Shown: positions 34,299 through 45,580, counted from the stretch's first letter. The stretch: 64,000 nt of DNA from Stenocarpella maydis (GCA_002270565.1 NQMI01000009.1:788420-852419), one strand, 5' to 3'. Program-made: numbers and translations. The notes: generated by a model not told the origin, from the letters alone.

Positions 34299-35249
34299 AT
34301 GCTGTCGTCGGTGACAATGCGATCTGCCCTCACTCTGGCACTGCGCCCCTTCGCCCGCGGCCTGCCGGCGCGCCGAAGCTTCCTGGTCGCGCCCAGCTAC
34401 AAGGCGAGGCTCGCCGTTCGTGGCTTCGCAGCGGCCACCGCCAGCAAGACCACGGGCCGCGCCACCGCGACAAAGACCAAGAAGGCCGCACCCAAGGCGA
34501 AGGCCACTACGGCAAAGCCAAAGAAGACCGCCAAGGCACCGGCCAAGAAGAAGACGGCTGCCGCAAAGCCCAAGAAAACAGCCGTCAGGAAGAAGAAGGA
34601 ACTCTCTCCCGAGGAGAAAAAGCTGGCGCTGCAACGTGAGCTCAAGAAGAAGTCGCTGATTGGCAAGGAGCCCAAGAGGCTGCCCGACACCAAATGGATG
34701 GTTCACATGTCCGACACGTTGAGGGGAAAGCCGGTCAGTGGAATCGACGAGGTCAGAAAGAGGATGTCGGGAATTGCCGCCGAGTTCAAGTCCCTCTCGC
34801 CTGCAGAGCTCGAGGTATGTCCCCCCCCCTTACATCACATCTTGCGTCAAACATGGTCCCTAACTAAACCCATTCATCAGCGCCTGGAAGAGACCGCGAC
34901 ACAGAACAAGGCGGCCAATGCCGGCACCTGGAAGACGTGGATCGAGAGCCATTCCATCAAGGAGATACAGGACGCGAACAGGGCCCGCAGGCGCCTCAAG
35001 CGCGATTTCGCCATTCGTGTATCCCCGCTGCGGCTTGTTGACGAACGTTTGCCCAAGCGTCCTGCGAACAACGCATTCGCCTATTACGTCAAGGCCAAAC
35101 GGACCGGAGTGCACCACGACGGCTTGTGGTCCAAGGACACGATCACCAGCTGGCATGCTCTCTCAGCGGCTGAGAAGAAGCCGTACGAGGACCTGGCCGC
35201 TGCCGAGCGCGCGAGGTTCTCCAAGGAGATGGAGAAGCTCACGATCTGA
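34299..35249 (+). CDS. HMG-box protein with basic N-terminus, probably mitochondrial (Abf2/mtHMG type)
   Basis: Likely packages mitochondrial DNA. Exon 1 is 34299..34814, the intron is 34815..34880 (GTATGT, CTAAC, CAG; 66 nt), and exon 2 is 34881..35249, giving 294 residues. The ATG at 34299 (CAAAATG) is chosen over an upstream in-frame TTG. The first ~50 residues are rich in Arg/Ala/Ser and lack acids (MLSSVTMRSALTLALRPFAR), which fits a mitochondrial presequence. A histone-H1-like Lys/Ala stretch follows (KAAPKAKATTAKPKKTAKAP). The C-terminal HMG box runs from about 231 to 290, with RPANNAFAYYVKAKRT, W at the core (SWHALSAAEKKPYEDLA) and RFSKEMEKL. An earlier helical segment (WMVHMSDTLRGKPVSGIDEV) may be a degenerate first box. 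A nuclear HMG protein is the alternative. Confidence 0.85.
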   Translation: MLSSVTMRSALTLALRPFARGLPARRSFLVAPSYKARLAVRGFAAATASKTTGRATATKTKKAAPKAKATTAKPKKTAKAPAKKKTAAAKPKKTAVRKKKELSPEEKKLALQRELKKKSLIGKEPKRLPDTKWMVHMSDTLRGKPVSGIDEVRKRMSGIAAEFKSLSPAELEVCPPPLHHILRQTWSLTKPIHQRLEETATQNKAANAGTWKTWIESHSIKEIQDANRARRRLKRDFAIRVSPLRLVDERLPKRPANNAFAYYVKAKRTGVHHDGLWSKDTITSWHALSAAEKKPYEDLAAAERARFSKEMEKLTI

Positions 35250-35792
35250 GGCAAGACACTAACGGGAGCAGTCTCACGGACCTGGCTTATGTGAAGGATT
35301 CTCGGCGGGAAAGGATCGTTTTCTTCTTGGTGGTGGATTCTGGGTCAATTGTATGTTAGTGTTATCCTTTGATTCTCCATGGCGGTTCTATGCGTGATTT
35401 GCATGGGACACGACCTTTGGTGAGAGTTTTTGCCCCTTCTAGGGCTGTCCGTAGCTTTGTCATGTCAATTACTTGCCTTGTCACCGACACACCAGCTGTG
35501 GCATTCTAATGCACCACCCGGCCGCTATGCTGCCGATGGACACCGTGCCAGCCCGTTCTGCCGTCACGATCAAACCAATAATCGAGGCCTGCCTATCTTT
35601 GGAATCTCATCGCAGTGTAGAAATGGTTTGTGGAAATTGGGGGGTTTCATTCAGCCTCCAGTCACTAATTCCACCCTTCAATGCGACCCTGGGTATCATG
35701 AGACCTGAACGATGGACCGGTGCGAATGCCCTTGTCCAGAAAAAGAAGGAAAGAAAAATCCAACCACTCCCTCAGACTCGATCCAGCCAACC
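35250..35792. other. Convergent 3' flanks, HMG gene / unknown gene
   Basis: 543 bases between converging stops; nothing else recognised. Confidence 0.5.
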
Positions 35793-37010
35793 TCAACCGG
35801 GCTTTTGTTGAGTGGCCCTAGGCCCGACTACAACCAGGACGTCCCCCACCGCGTCGTGGTACTTAACCTCCATGTACTTGAGCTTCCTATAGCTGGCCAC
35901 GTACAGGAGCATGTACAGCTCCGCGGCGATGTGCTCCCAGCCGTAGAGCCTTATCCACCCCCACGACTCGTCACGGCATGCCCTGGTGCCCCATCCCGCC
36001 TTGCCGTCGCGCCGGATGTAATTCCCGAGGAAGCCCCATGTCTCGACCTTCTGTTCAAGATCCCAGCCGTCCAGCCTTACTAGCCAGTATCCCCTTTCGA
36101 AAGGCCGCATCTCCCTGGCCTGGTACTTGGGCCTATACTTGCTCCCCATCTGCATCTTCTCCGCCAGCTGCTCCAGGTGCTGGGGCGCCCTGGGCCCAAG
36201 CCGGTGGTTAGCTACGGGTGGTTCAGTTGAGATCAGCTGGGTCATGCGTACCCAGCCGCTGCTGTCGGCGGGATATGCCGGTTCGTTCTCTGGCAGTGTC
36301 CCGGGGATTGTTGTCTGATGGGCCACCGGTCCTGCAGCCGGGGCAGAGCCTGAGATCGATTCGTCTGTGGCATCTTCCTCCGCCCCGTCTGAGACGTCGA
36401 TGTTGATCTCGACAGGGCCTGGGGCCTCAAGGGCACGTTTGTGTGGCACGCGGACAGATGGGCTCGAATCGAGAGCAGGACTGCGCGCAACCAGGCTTTC
36501 TAAAGCAGGCGCATGAGAGAGGCTACCATGCGCGACGTTCCTACAGCGCTCGCCGGAAGCCCCTCCTGAAGAGACGGATGCCTGCTCTGTGGACTGGAGG
36601 AAGTACTTCAGCACCCTCGTCGGCGTGTTGAAGGCGGGGGCGCGGATGTCATTGTCCGGCATCGAATCCGGAACCTCGCTCGGCGGAGCAACCCACGGCT
36701 GGGAGTCATCTATGGGCTGGGATGATGCGGGATGTATACCGGGTAACGGTGCTGTATGCTGATTTGCTCTTGCCAGGCTCGGTGAGCCGATATTATCCCA
36801 GACGCTCGAGAATGATGCTTGTGGGGATATCACTTTGTCGGAAGGCGCAGCAGTGGGTTTTGATGATGGGTCCTGGGGGACGTCGACGAACCCCTTTGGC
36901 TCGAAGTCCAGATATGCCTGGGCAAGTGCTCGATATCTGGCATCATCTGCGGCAGCGCTCGGTGCGGTGATATGCACCAGTATCTCGGTCCCGTCTTCAT
37001 TCCTCCCCAT
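35793..37010 (-). CDS. Conserved fungal protein of unknown function (405 aa)
   Basis: Single open frame with no intron needed, starting MGRNEDGTEILVHITAPSAA. Residues 1-40 form a short ordered segment (DDARYRALAQAYLDFEPKGF). Residues 45-250 are low-complexity Ser/Pro/Ala with acidic clusters (DVSDGAEEDATDESISG). The C-terminal ~150 residues look folded and are rich in Trp, Tyr and Arg, for example FERGYWLVRLDGWDLEQKVE, WGFLGNYIRRDGKAGWGTRA, ESWGWIRLYGWEHIAAELY and LYVASYRKLKYMEVKYHDAV. That aromatic-rich block is what makes it a real gene rather than a chance frame. It feels familiar as a Pezizomycotina-wide hypothetical protein, but I cannot assign a domain or role. No signal peptide or membrane span. 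It is divergent with the ERG26-type gene (492 bases between starts). Confidence 0.78.
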   Translation of the reverse strand: MGRNEDGTEILVHITAPSAAADDARYRALAQAYLDFEPKGFVDVPQDPSSKPTAAPSDKVISPQASFSSVWDNIGSPSLARANQHTAPLPGIHPASSQPIDDSQPWVAPPSEVPDSMPDNDIRAPAFNTPTRVLKYFLQSTEQASVSSGGASGERCRNVAHGSLSHAPALESLVARSPALDSSPSVRVPHKRALEAPGPVEINIDVSDGAEEDATDESISGSAPAAGPVAHQTTIPGTLPENEPAYPADSSGWVRMTQLISTEPPVANHRLGPRAPQHLEQLAEKMQMGSKYRPKYQAREMRPFERGYWLVRLDGWDLEQKVETWGFLGNYIRRDGKAGWGTRACRDESWGWIRLYGWEHIAAELYMLLYVASYRKLKYMEVKYHDAVGDVLVVVGPRATQQKPG

Positions 37011-37502
37011 TGCTCAAGACTCATGGTGCTTATAAGGGCTCCATTTGGCGCGATGCTGAGTATCTTCTTATTTTTCTCTTGAGACTTATGACAGCATCTA
37101 TGAGAATAACTTGTGTGGATTAGCAAAGTGACGCAGGGCAGAATCTTTTGGTCACGCGACGCATTACCTCTGAGAGTCCTTGAATGCCATCTCGATGCGT
37201 GGATATCATCCTAGGTAGATTGGGCATGCTGGAGCCTCACGGCAGGCAGGCCCAGGGTTCTGGAAAAAGGCCCGACGCAGGGGTCTTAGCAGGGCACCCG
37301 CACAGGCTTTGCGGGGAGGCCGACCGGGTGACATTTTAGGAGGATCATAGCTGGTTAGACAGGCCAATCTTTTGACTTCGTCCCGAGGTCTCGACTCAAC
37401 AATGACAACTTGGCAAGCCAATTGACCCAATTCCCTCTCTTCCCCACAGAAACAGCTACACCAAGGGCTCTGTACGCAAAGGAAGCTTACAAGCAGCACA
37501 AG
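37011..37502. promoter_or_regulatory. Divergent promoter region, unknown gene / ERG26 type
   Basis: 492 bases between divergent start codons, presumably carrying both promoters. No sterol-response or other recognised element could be assigned. Confidence 0.4.
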
Positions 37503-38709
37503 ATGGCTACGGAAAAGGAGGGCAGGGTCGACGTGGGCAAGGTCATGGTCATCGGTGGGTGCGGCTTCCTGGGCCACCACATCGTCAACATGCTCCTCCG
37601 CGACTACGAGTGCTCAGTGTCCGTCGTCGACCTGCGCTGCACGCACAACCGCCGGCCCGACTCGGACGGCGTCAAGTACGTCGAGGCGGACATCACAGAC
37701 GCGGCCAAGATCGCCTCCATATTCGACGAGATCCGCCCCGAGGCCGTCATCCACACCGCATCCCCAGTGCCCCAGTCGGACGGCAAGGTCAACGACGCGC
37801 TGTACAAGAGGGTCAACATAGACGGGACCCAGGTCATTGTCGACGCGTGCAGAAAGACAGGCGTCAAGGCGCTAGTATACACGAGCTCCGCCAGCGTGGC
37901 GAGCGACAACGTCCACGACCTGATCAACGCCGACGAGCGGTGGCCTGTCCCCAGGGGCAAGGACCAGTCAGAATACTATTCCGAGACCAAGGCATGTCGC
38001 ACCGTTGTCTGGGAGGACCCAGGATAGAGAATACGTACAAAATGAAACCCCCTATATGCTGACCGTCTCACAGGCCGCAGCCGAGGAGTTGACCATCAAG
38101 GCCAACCGCGCCGACGGCTCCAGCCTCCTGACGTGCGCGATCCGGCCAGCGGGCATAGTCGGCGAGGGCGACACCATGGCGCTGCACCAGATAATCAAGG
38201 TGTACAAGACGGGCAAGACGGCCGCGCAGCTGGGCGACAACAACAACCTCTTCGACTTCACCTACGTCGAGAACGTCGCCTACGGGCACCTCCTCGCCCT
38301 GCGTGCCCTCCTCGTCACCCACGCAAGCAAGACGCAGCCCCTCGACCACGAGAAGGTCGACGGCGAGGTCTTCATCATCACAAACGACAGTCCCACCTAC
38401 TTCTGGGACTTTTGCCGCGTCATCTGGAACGCGGCCGGCTCCCCGCTCGGCAAGGACCACGTCTGGGTCATACCCAGGGAGGTGGGCTACGCCATCGGCT
38501 ACCTGGCAGAGGTCTTCTGCGCCATCATCCGCAAGCCGCCCACCTTCACCCGCCAGAGGTGCGTCTACTCGTGCATGACGCGCTACTTTTGCATCGACAA
38601 GGCCAAGAGGAGGCTAGGCTACAGGCCTCTTGTCCCGCTCGAGGTAGGCCTGAGGCGGGCTGTCGAGTGGACCCTGAAGCAGGAGGCGCTTGGCAACGTC
38701 AAGAATTGA
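37503..38709 (+). CDS. Sterol-4-alpha-carboxylate 3-dehydrogenase (Erg26 type, 3-beta-HSD family)
   Basis: Erg26 oxidises and decarboxylates the C-4 carboxysterol during ergosterol synthesis, in the ER with Erg25 and Erg27. Exon 1 is 37503..37991, the intron is 37992..38073 (GCATGT...GCTGACC...CAG; GC-AG, 82 nt), and exon 2 is 38074..38709, giving 374 residues. NAD(P)-binding motif VMVIGGCGFLGHHIV (GGCGFLG at 18-24). VDLRCTHNRR marks the second strand. The short-chain-type active site is Tyr159-x3-Lys163 (YYSETK). The GC-AG splice gives SETK-AAAEELTIKAN, the expected length for the family; a GT donor one codon later would need a different acceptor and shorten this. RPAGIVGEGDT and FDFTYVENVAYGHLLAL are typical family motifs. 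Other 3-beta-HSD-like paralogues occur in fungi, so the exact ERG26 role is likely but not certain. Confidence 0.85.
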
Positions 38710-39827
38710 TGGAAGAAAACGGTGGGCGGGGGCCGGTCAAAGGCGCCCCTCGCCCCAGTATTCCAAGGCGGGCTAGCTGGTCACATCGAAAAACTATATA
38801 TACGTGTATGAACTTTGTAATCATCTTCTTTGTACATAGCGTGCTCGACTCTCACGTTTCATTGCATGGGGCCCGAGCAGGGACCGTCGCGATCAAAAGA
38901 TAGAGCAACACCATTTCGGGGAGTATGCACTTGGTTTGCTCCGTGTGGCAAAAGTCGGAATACTGACTTTGGCTGCTAAAGTTTGCATGGCCCTGGCATG
39001 TGTATGACTGCATCTTGTAGCACCAGTTGACTGATATTCTCGCACAGCGCAGTGAAGGTTGAAGATTCTCATCCATGCTTCCTCCCGCTGACACGTTCCT
39101 GGTGGCTTCAATGGCAAGAACTTGTCGGCATCAACGCCGACCCCTCCACATCCTAATACATCCCCTTATCTCCCATGCGTATGTCTCCGTCTCTCTGTGT
39201 GTAAGGGGGAAAACCAGCTACTGTCTCCCAATTTCTTTTGTCACACTCGTCCCAGTGAAGAACATATAATAACTGGGACCCACGAAGGGAATATGAAGAA
39301 GAGGCAGAAGAAAAATATAGACCGAAGCATAAACTGGATTTGAATGCGACCGCCTCGTTATTTTGTTGTCGAATAGAAGCCATGCGCGCATGTAACCGTA
39401 AAATCGTCCACGCCCCACGCCCCATCCCCTTGGACTTTTTTTTTCTTGCTTTCCGCTCGACGGGGGAATATGAAGAGACACGCACGCAGGGAAATGTGGC
39501 AACAGAGGAGAAGAACCAAAAAAAAGAAGGGGGGGAAAGGTGTTCTGGTCGCTATGGCCAAGAAAAGATTTGAAAATGTAGAAATCGAACGAAGATGATG
39601 GCGTTAAGTAGCAAAAGAATCAAAGGGCAGAGCACAATGGAACGAACGCCGTCCAGCGATGCTTTGGATGCCTCCCCAGTCGTCCCTGTTAGGCTAAGTC
39701 GTGCGTACTCTAGTTTCAACGGATTACAAACAGCCTCCTGTTTCCTGTGTGTTGTCGAAAGCGGGCTCTTCAGGTGAGGTGGAAAAACAAATATAGGCGA
39801 GACCACGAGCTGCAATAGGCCCCCGCC
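38710..39827. other. Convergent 3' flanks, ERG26 type / RhoGAP gene
   Basis: 1.1 kb between converging stops, with A/G-rich stretches near 39480-39540. No supported gene. Confidence 0.5.
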
Positions 39828-42800
39828 CTACCCTGTACCACCAACCCCGACCGAGTTGTTCGGCCGCCCGTGATACGACCGGCGATTGTGGTGATTATCC
39901 GAATCAGAACCCTCGAACGAGCTGCCGTACGCCGGCGGCTGTTGTGTCTCATCTGGGTTCCGCCATCTAGGCGGAGTGCTTGGGTTTGGCGGCAGCTGCG
40001 AAAAAGAAGCATTGGGTTCCTGCCAGCCAGGCGGCCGTGTCGCCTCGGGATCGGTCTCTACCCTTCTAGCGAGAGGCCTGGTTGGATTCATGTCGCTGGC
40101 ATCGCCAAGGACGCCGTGACCGCCATTTACCCTGCCACCATAGCGCTTCAGGATCTCCTTGGTGGTAATATCGCTATCTTTTCCTTCTTTGTAAGTCGGG
40201 TCATTAAGAACGTCGACAAAATTGTCAGGGACCTGGGGTCATGTTAGCAAAGGCCTATGTTGCGATTGGAAGGACTGGGGGGGGGGGGGGTAACTGACCA
40301 GACACATGGACTCCACATCATTGATTAGCGTCTCAACAACGTTAATAGCCATCATGGGCTCACTGTCGAGGGAAGGCCCTTTCAGGGGATTGTAGAGGAT
40401 GTTCGGTGCAATGACGGTTGCAAGGTTCTTAATGTCCATCTTCGATCCTGACTCGTCATCGACCTGGTGGAAATTTCCGGCCCATTTCAGGAACGACAGG
40501 AGGACCTCCAAGCAGTCCCTGTGGCACTTGGGGAGAAGACAACACACCAGATGGATGCACTGCCGCCTCTTGTCTTCGTCTTGGATCTTGGCAGCTACGA
40601 GCCATAGCCTGTAGAGTTTGTTCGTCATCAGAGGGTCCGGCATCTCTCGGAGGTATTTCTTCAGCAGAGCTGCGACCTGGACCACGGGCTGAGCCATCAA
40701 GTTGATGTTGTCACAACCCTCGCGGTCTATCTTCTCGACCATTTCCGACAGTTTCTTGATGTTTCCATTCTTGCGGAAGACACCTTCCACGGAAAGGTCC
40801 ATCTGCCTCATGGTGGATATCAGGTCATCAATAATGGCGGGTACTCGCAACGTTGTTCCCCCGATGCAGTCAGTCGACTCGGCACCATCCCTCTCGACGA
40901 CCACCTCTAGGGGAACACCAAAGACACCCTTCTTCTTGACTCCTTTCCTTGAGTCATTCTTGAATGCCTTTCCAAACTTGTTCCAAAACGTGGCCGGCTT
41001 CTTTGACTCGATGAGGTTGAGCAGCTCTTCCAGTGTGAATTCGTCCTGCACCATGGGATGCATGGTAAGCACTGCTAGATGGCGAGCAATAAAATACTCC
41101 ATGGGGGACAACTCGGAGAAGTATTTCCGGCCACCTCGCTGTGGCGAGGGGCCCTCATAGCCTGGTTCGCCAGCGCGGCCTGCAGATCTCGACCTCTGGT
41201 TGGCGCCGAAGGAAGGCTCAGTCGCAGGAGACCTGAACAGCTCTTGGCGCCCGGGCTTGAAGGCCGGGCGTTGCTCCCGGGCTTGCTCCGCGGCAACGAT
41301 ACGAGGGATGTCATCCAACGTCAGGGCATCTTGGTGACCAAACATCAGGTCAGAGCCGCCTTCCTCGCCAGGAGCTTCGTCCTCCTCGATGCGTTGGCTC
41401 TGCATGTTGCCGCCGCCTTCCACCCCGGGGTCATCCATAAGACGAGACGCTCGCGCTTTTCTAAAGCTCGCTGACAAGTGCTTATCGAGCCGCGTGCTCC
41501 TCAGACGGCGAACATCGTTCAGCGTGTTCTCGTAGGATGACTCCCGTCGATGCTCCTGATCTCCAGCATATGATTTGGACCGTGAGTCGTACTGGAGACG
41601 AGGCGCATCTCCTGGTCCGTTCCCATTCGCCGGCTCATATTCGTTCACAGACGTCTCATCCAGCGCCGACAACGCCCCCGTGCTCTTTAGAATATCCAGT
41701 AGTCTAGCGAGCGCCACTTGAAGCAGGAAGACGTATTGCTGTAGTTTCGTTATCCTTTCGAAAGGAGGTGCCGAGTCAGAGCTGTATGATTCGCAACCGC
41801 TGCAGAAGATCTTTTGGTCATATGTGTTAAGTCGAGCGTCCTCAGGACTTCGGCCAAGCTCCTTGCCACATCTAGTACAGGTCACACAAGCTATATGCCA
41901 TCTTTTCTCACCATTTTTGCAACACTCGTCTTCGACAGGTTTTCGGCAGAGCGAGCACTGGTCGGACTCGTTGGCGGCCAGCCGGGACATGGCAGCTGTG
42001 ATTTGTAGGGATCCATCCTCGTTCTTGAGAGTCTCGAGAGCGCTAAGGTCGTCCAAAAACGCGTAGAGGCCCTCCACATTGGTCTGTTCCTTTTCAATTC
42101 GGAGAGCGCCTTGCAAGCAGATGCGGATGAGGAGTTTGAGATAGTGAGCAAGGCCGGTGACGAGAGACAGTAGTTCTTGAGTGACGCCAAGTTTGTGTGC
42201 ATTCTTGTCTTGGGTCTTAGACAAGAGAGAAAAGAATTGCACAATCTTCTTGCACAAGAGCTTTGCCTCTCGCGAATATGAGAGCGCTGGCCAGATTTTA
42301 GCATCAGTAGTGCAGGCATGGTGAGGAGAACTTACGCTTCATTTCAAGCTGCTGCATGGTCTCATCCAACCTGTCGGCGGACCTGAAAAGAATGTCGACA
42401 TGCCAGATAAATCTCTTCGCGACAACCACGCCGTCCACATAGGCCCCATTGCTCACATGCAGCAACATATCGGATATGCAGGCGGCAGATGATTCCTCGA
42501 ATGTGGAGAGGACGCTCCAGATGCGATAAACCTTCTCCTCCATCTTCTCCTCTTCTTCCCGGACCCTCTCCCGAGTCTTTTCATCATCCGGAGGAGGTTC
42601 TTCATCGGCAACGTCGCTGGGGGTGGCCAGCCGCACGTTCCAGAATTTGTGAATCATGTAACACTCGGGATGCCAATGCTGGTTCTGCCCGTTGCGGAAT
42701 ATCTCGACAAACTGCTTAAGTATTGCCGTGTGGCATCCATTGCACTTCTGAGCGAACTGGGTGGAGTAGTGGTAGTGGCAGTAAACCTGGGAATCGTGCT

Positions 42801-43455
42801 CGTAGTAGCTGTCTTGGGCGCCGAAGACTGTTGAGCAAAGCGAGCACGTGAAGTGGTCCACGTGGTACTTTCGCTCGAGTGCCGTGATATAGGAACCTCG
42901 GAGTGCGCCGCCACATTGGTAACAGAGAAGACCAAGCCGTCGGAAGTAGTCTGTTTCGCAAAGCGGGTATTGCCCCTGGCCGTCTTCGTCGTCGGCCGGG
43001 AAGAACTTGGAGGCCACTATCTGTCCGCAATCCTATCGAACACAACGCGTTAGCTCCGCGTCCGCGGCACCAAGTCGGATTGCTTTACCCACCCGGCATT
43101 TGAAGCAGTCCAGGTGGAAGGTGCCATCCAGAGCGCGCACGAATTGCCCTGTCAGGGGCTCGCCGCACTTCTTGCAGATGCGCTGTCCACCGCTCGCCTG
43201 TCGTCCGTTCCGACCCCTAGACCTGTTCCGCTCTTGGCTCTGCCGCGAGTCCCCCTCTTCGTCCCAGCTGCGATCACCAGCCCCGGCAGAGGGGGACAGG
43301 GAGGGCCGCCGGCCATCGCGGGGGCCACCGTTCTGTCGCGGGGGCCGGTAGGGAGAGTAGGTCCTCGCATCGTCAGTTGTAAAACTCCGCTCTGGTGTTC
43401 GATGTCGTGCAGGGCGATCGCCAGGGGGGCCGCCTTCATAGTCGGGCCCCAACAT
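39828..43455 (-). CDS. LIM-domain RhoGAP (Rga1 type)
   Basis: GTPase-activating protein for Rho-family GTPases (Cdc42 or Rho) in polarity and septation. Exons 43455..43093, 43032..42336, 42286..40299 and 40232..39828; introns of 60, 49 and 66 nt; 1150 residues. The disordered N-terminus leads to two tandem LIM domains from residue 94 (CKKCGEPLTGQFVRALDGTF, then HLDCFKCRDCGQ joined across intron 1; CYQCGGALRGSYITALERKY; CHYHYSTQFAQKCNGCH). A third LIM-like motif starts near 464 (CSLCRKPVEDECCKNGEKRW, then CTRCGKELG). The RhoGAP domain spans about 808-1000: VFGVPLEVVVERDG, arginine finger Arg858 in VEGVFRKNGNIKKLSEMV, LLKKYLREMPDPLMTNKLYR, and DIKNLATVIAPNIL. The last exon adds a Pro/Asn/Arg-rich tail. 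Intron 3 contains a 14-G run (40277-40290). Strong identification; the GTPase target is inferred. Confidence 0.93.
40277..40290. repeat. 14-base G/C homopolymer in RhoGAP intron 3
   Basis: Fourteen consecutive G on the plus strand (C on the coding strand), immediately after the intron 3 donor and followed by a decoy CAG. Likely a length-variable and sequencing-error-prone site. Confidence 0.95.
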
Positions 43456-44123
43456 GGTGACCCGCTCTGCCTTGTGCTACCCGTCTCTTTCTTTCCTCCA
43501 CTTTGAAATTCGCAGGCGTGTCGGGTGACGGGCCACTGGCGAGTATCGAGCCCGCTTCTCGGAGTGCAGCTCACAATGGGTCGGGGACAAACCAGCGTCG
43601 TCTCTGTGGCATGAGAGTGGTGGAGCCGGGGTGCTTGCGCCAGGGTCGGCAGGGCGTGTCGCAAACCGCGTGGCCTGGTGTTGTGGATTGCCCGAGAGGC
43701 CAAGTGCGGACCTTTCGCAGGACTCTTGGAAGGCGGTCCTTCTGGCGTGAACTATTGGGGCTTAGGGGATGTCGCTGGCATCACCTTGGGAGGGGGGAAG
43801 GGGAGAGGGGGCCGGTGAGGGTGGCCGCCCGGCGACGAGCAAAGACAGTTCAAGGAAGGTCTTGGCGCCAGGAACGAGGGAGTTGTGGATGCAAGCGGGT
43901 AAGGGCCTCGAGCACGACACACGAGGTGGGAATCGTGGCAGCTGGGTGAGACAGATTGAAGTTGGGATGCGATTCGAAAAGTCACGGTTGGTCCGTCGAG
44001 GAAGAAGCGATCGACAGATCCCCGCCAGTGGTAGCGAGGCGTAATTTCAGAGGTACGATCCGTAAATGACGGCTTCCTGCGCACTAGCTGAATAGGAGTC
44101 AAGGCCGCGGCCGGTATGTGTGT

Positions 44124-44150
44124 GGGCGAGGGCGAGGGCGAGGGCGAGGG
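44124..44150 (+). repeat. (GGGCGA)n repeat, G-quadruplex-capable
   Basis: Five GGG triplets, each separated by CGA, which satisfies the usual four-run G-quadruplex pattern with 3-nt loops. It lies about 670 bases upstream of the RhoGAP start codon, with G on the non-coding side relative to that gene. Confidence 0.9.
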
Positions 44151-44834
44151 CGAGCAGGCGAGGGCCAAGGAGGACGAGGGCGCGGGTTGACAAAAGCATA
44201 GGTAAAAGCACAAAAAAACAAAAACTCCCCTGTCAATGCTGGCGACAGCAGCAACGGCAACGACAGACGAGACTCGTGGGGGGAGGAGGATGGAATGATG
44301 GAACGGGGGTGGGAGTGGTTTGAAAGAGGTGGTGGATAAGTTGGCATGGGTATGGATGTGGGCATGTAGTGTGGCAGCGGTCGTATGTGCCCATTCGGTG
44401 AGAGAGAGAGAGAGGCGGCTGTGGCCCGGTACCTTATTAGCTACCTAGTACCTAGAACTGCATCACCAAACGTCAAACCGGCCGGCGTCTGGACAAGACG
44501 TGACAGTGTCCCCCCCTCGCAGGTGCCAGGGCACACCTGCACTTTGCTTTGGGCGGCCAGGTGGAGCAAGGCCACAGGTACTTGAAATTGCAGGTCCAGT
44601 TGTAAGGACGAGCCCTTCGATTGGCTCCTTGCCCCCCCTCCTCCCCTCCCCTTGTGCCCCTAAAGACGACCACCACCCGTGGCAATGTTGTTTCCACCTG
44701 CATGGCTACCACTCGACCCGTTGGGTGCCTACATATGGTAGAGACCCAGCGGCCGGGTGGGGATTGATCACGGATATTGTACTCAGGTACCTGCCAGCCG
44801 ACCAGCCAACCAGCCAGCCTGGAAGCACCCAAGG

Positions 44835-44852
44835 TACCTACTTAAGTAGGTA
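44835..44852. repeat. 18-bp perfect palindrome
   Basis: TACCTACTTAAGTAGGTA equals its own reverse complement. It lies between genes in a tract with further TAGGTA/TACCTA copies (44853-44862). Confidence 0.95.
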
Positions 44853-45580
44853 GGCAGGTAGGGTGCCAAAGGTCCAAGTACCCGAGGTCCCCAAGGGCCA
44901 AGGGCCAAAAGGCACATCCGACGGCTTGTGGGAAATCAGCCAGCACGCCTCAAGAGTCTGCAGGTCTCAAGCCTGTCTTGCATCTTGTATCTGGCCTTTT
45001 CTACTCGCTTGTGCTAGTGGAGAATGGAAGCAAAAATAAAGAAAACAGGGACTCGCACCTCCAGAAACGGAAGGTACACTAGCAGCACATCCGGCACCCA
45101 ACGCCCATACCTACAGATTACATCAATCAACTATAAACACCTAAAAAATATATGCGTAAATACTATATTGCATGCACGGCTTAGACTTGGATGGCACACA
45201 CTCTCTGATTAGCCTTAGCCCTGGCGCCAGTGATGGATGTGCTTGTGCACCCCTGGTTTTGAATCTCTGGTTCGAATATCATTCACGTTTTCTTTTTCTT
45301 CTTCTTTTTCTTTTTTGGCTAGGAAAAGAAAAGAAAGAAAAAAAAGGGAAGAGGAAAAGATGAGGGAGAAAGGCCCAATCTGGGAAGAGAGAAGAAACAC
45401 GGAAACCACGCGTAAATGTCAAGTGTACTCCTTCGCTATACATCCCAACCACCAGCCCTGGTCGCAGAAACCTGACAAAAAGACACCCCGTGTATTACAT
45501 TCCTGCCGTGAAAAAAAAGAAGAAAAAAACTAAGTCCTTATAAGTGGTTGCTGCACATCGCTGGTTTCACCTGCCTCTTA

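Larger units (their letters stand above)
43456..45580. other. 2.1-kb intergenic region upstream of the RhoGAP gene
   Basis: Both flanking genes are on the minus strand, so the part near 43456 should be the RhoGAP leader and promoter. It contains a GGGCGA repeat (44124-44150), a GA-repeat (44401-44413), an 18-bp perfect palindrome (44835-44852) and several TAGGTA-type motifs. A TTCGAAT near 45271 is not part of a tRNA. No supported gene. Confidence 0.5.

Noticed and set aside
45265..45285. GGTTCGAAT, a possible tRNA T-loop
   Set aside because: Flanking bases do not form a 5-bp T-stem, and no acceptor or anticodon stem is present.
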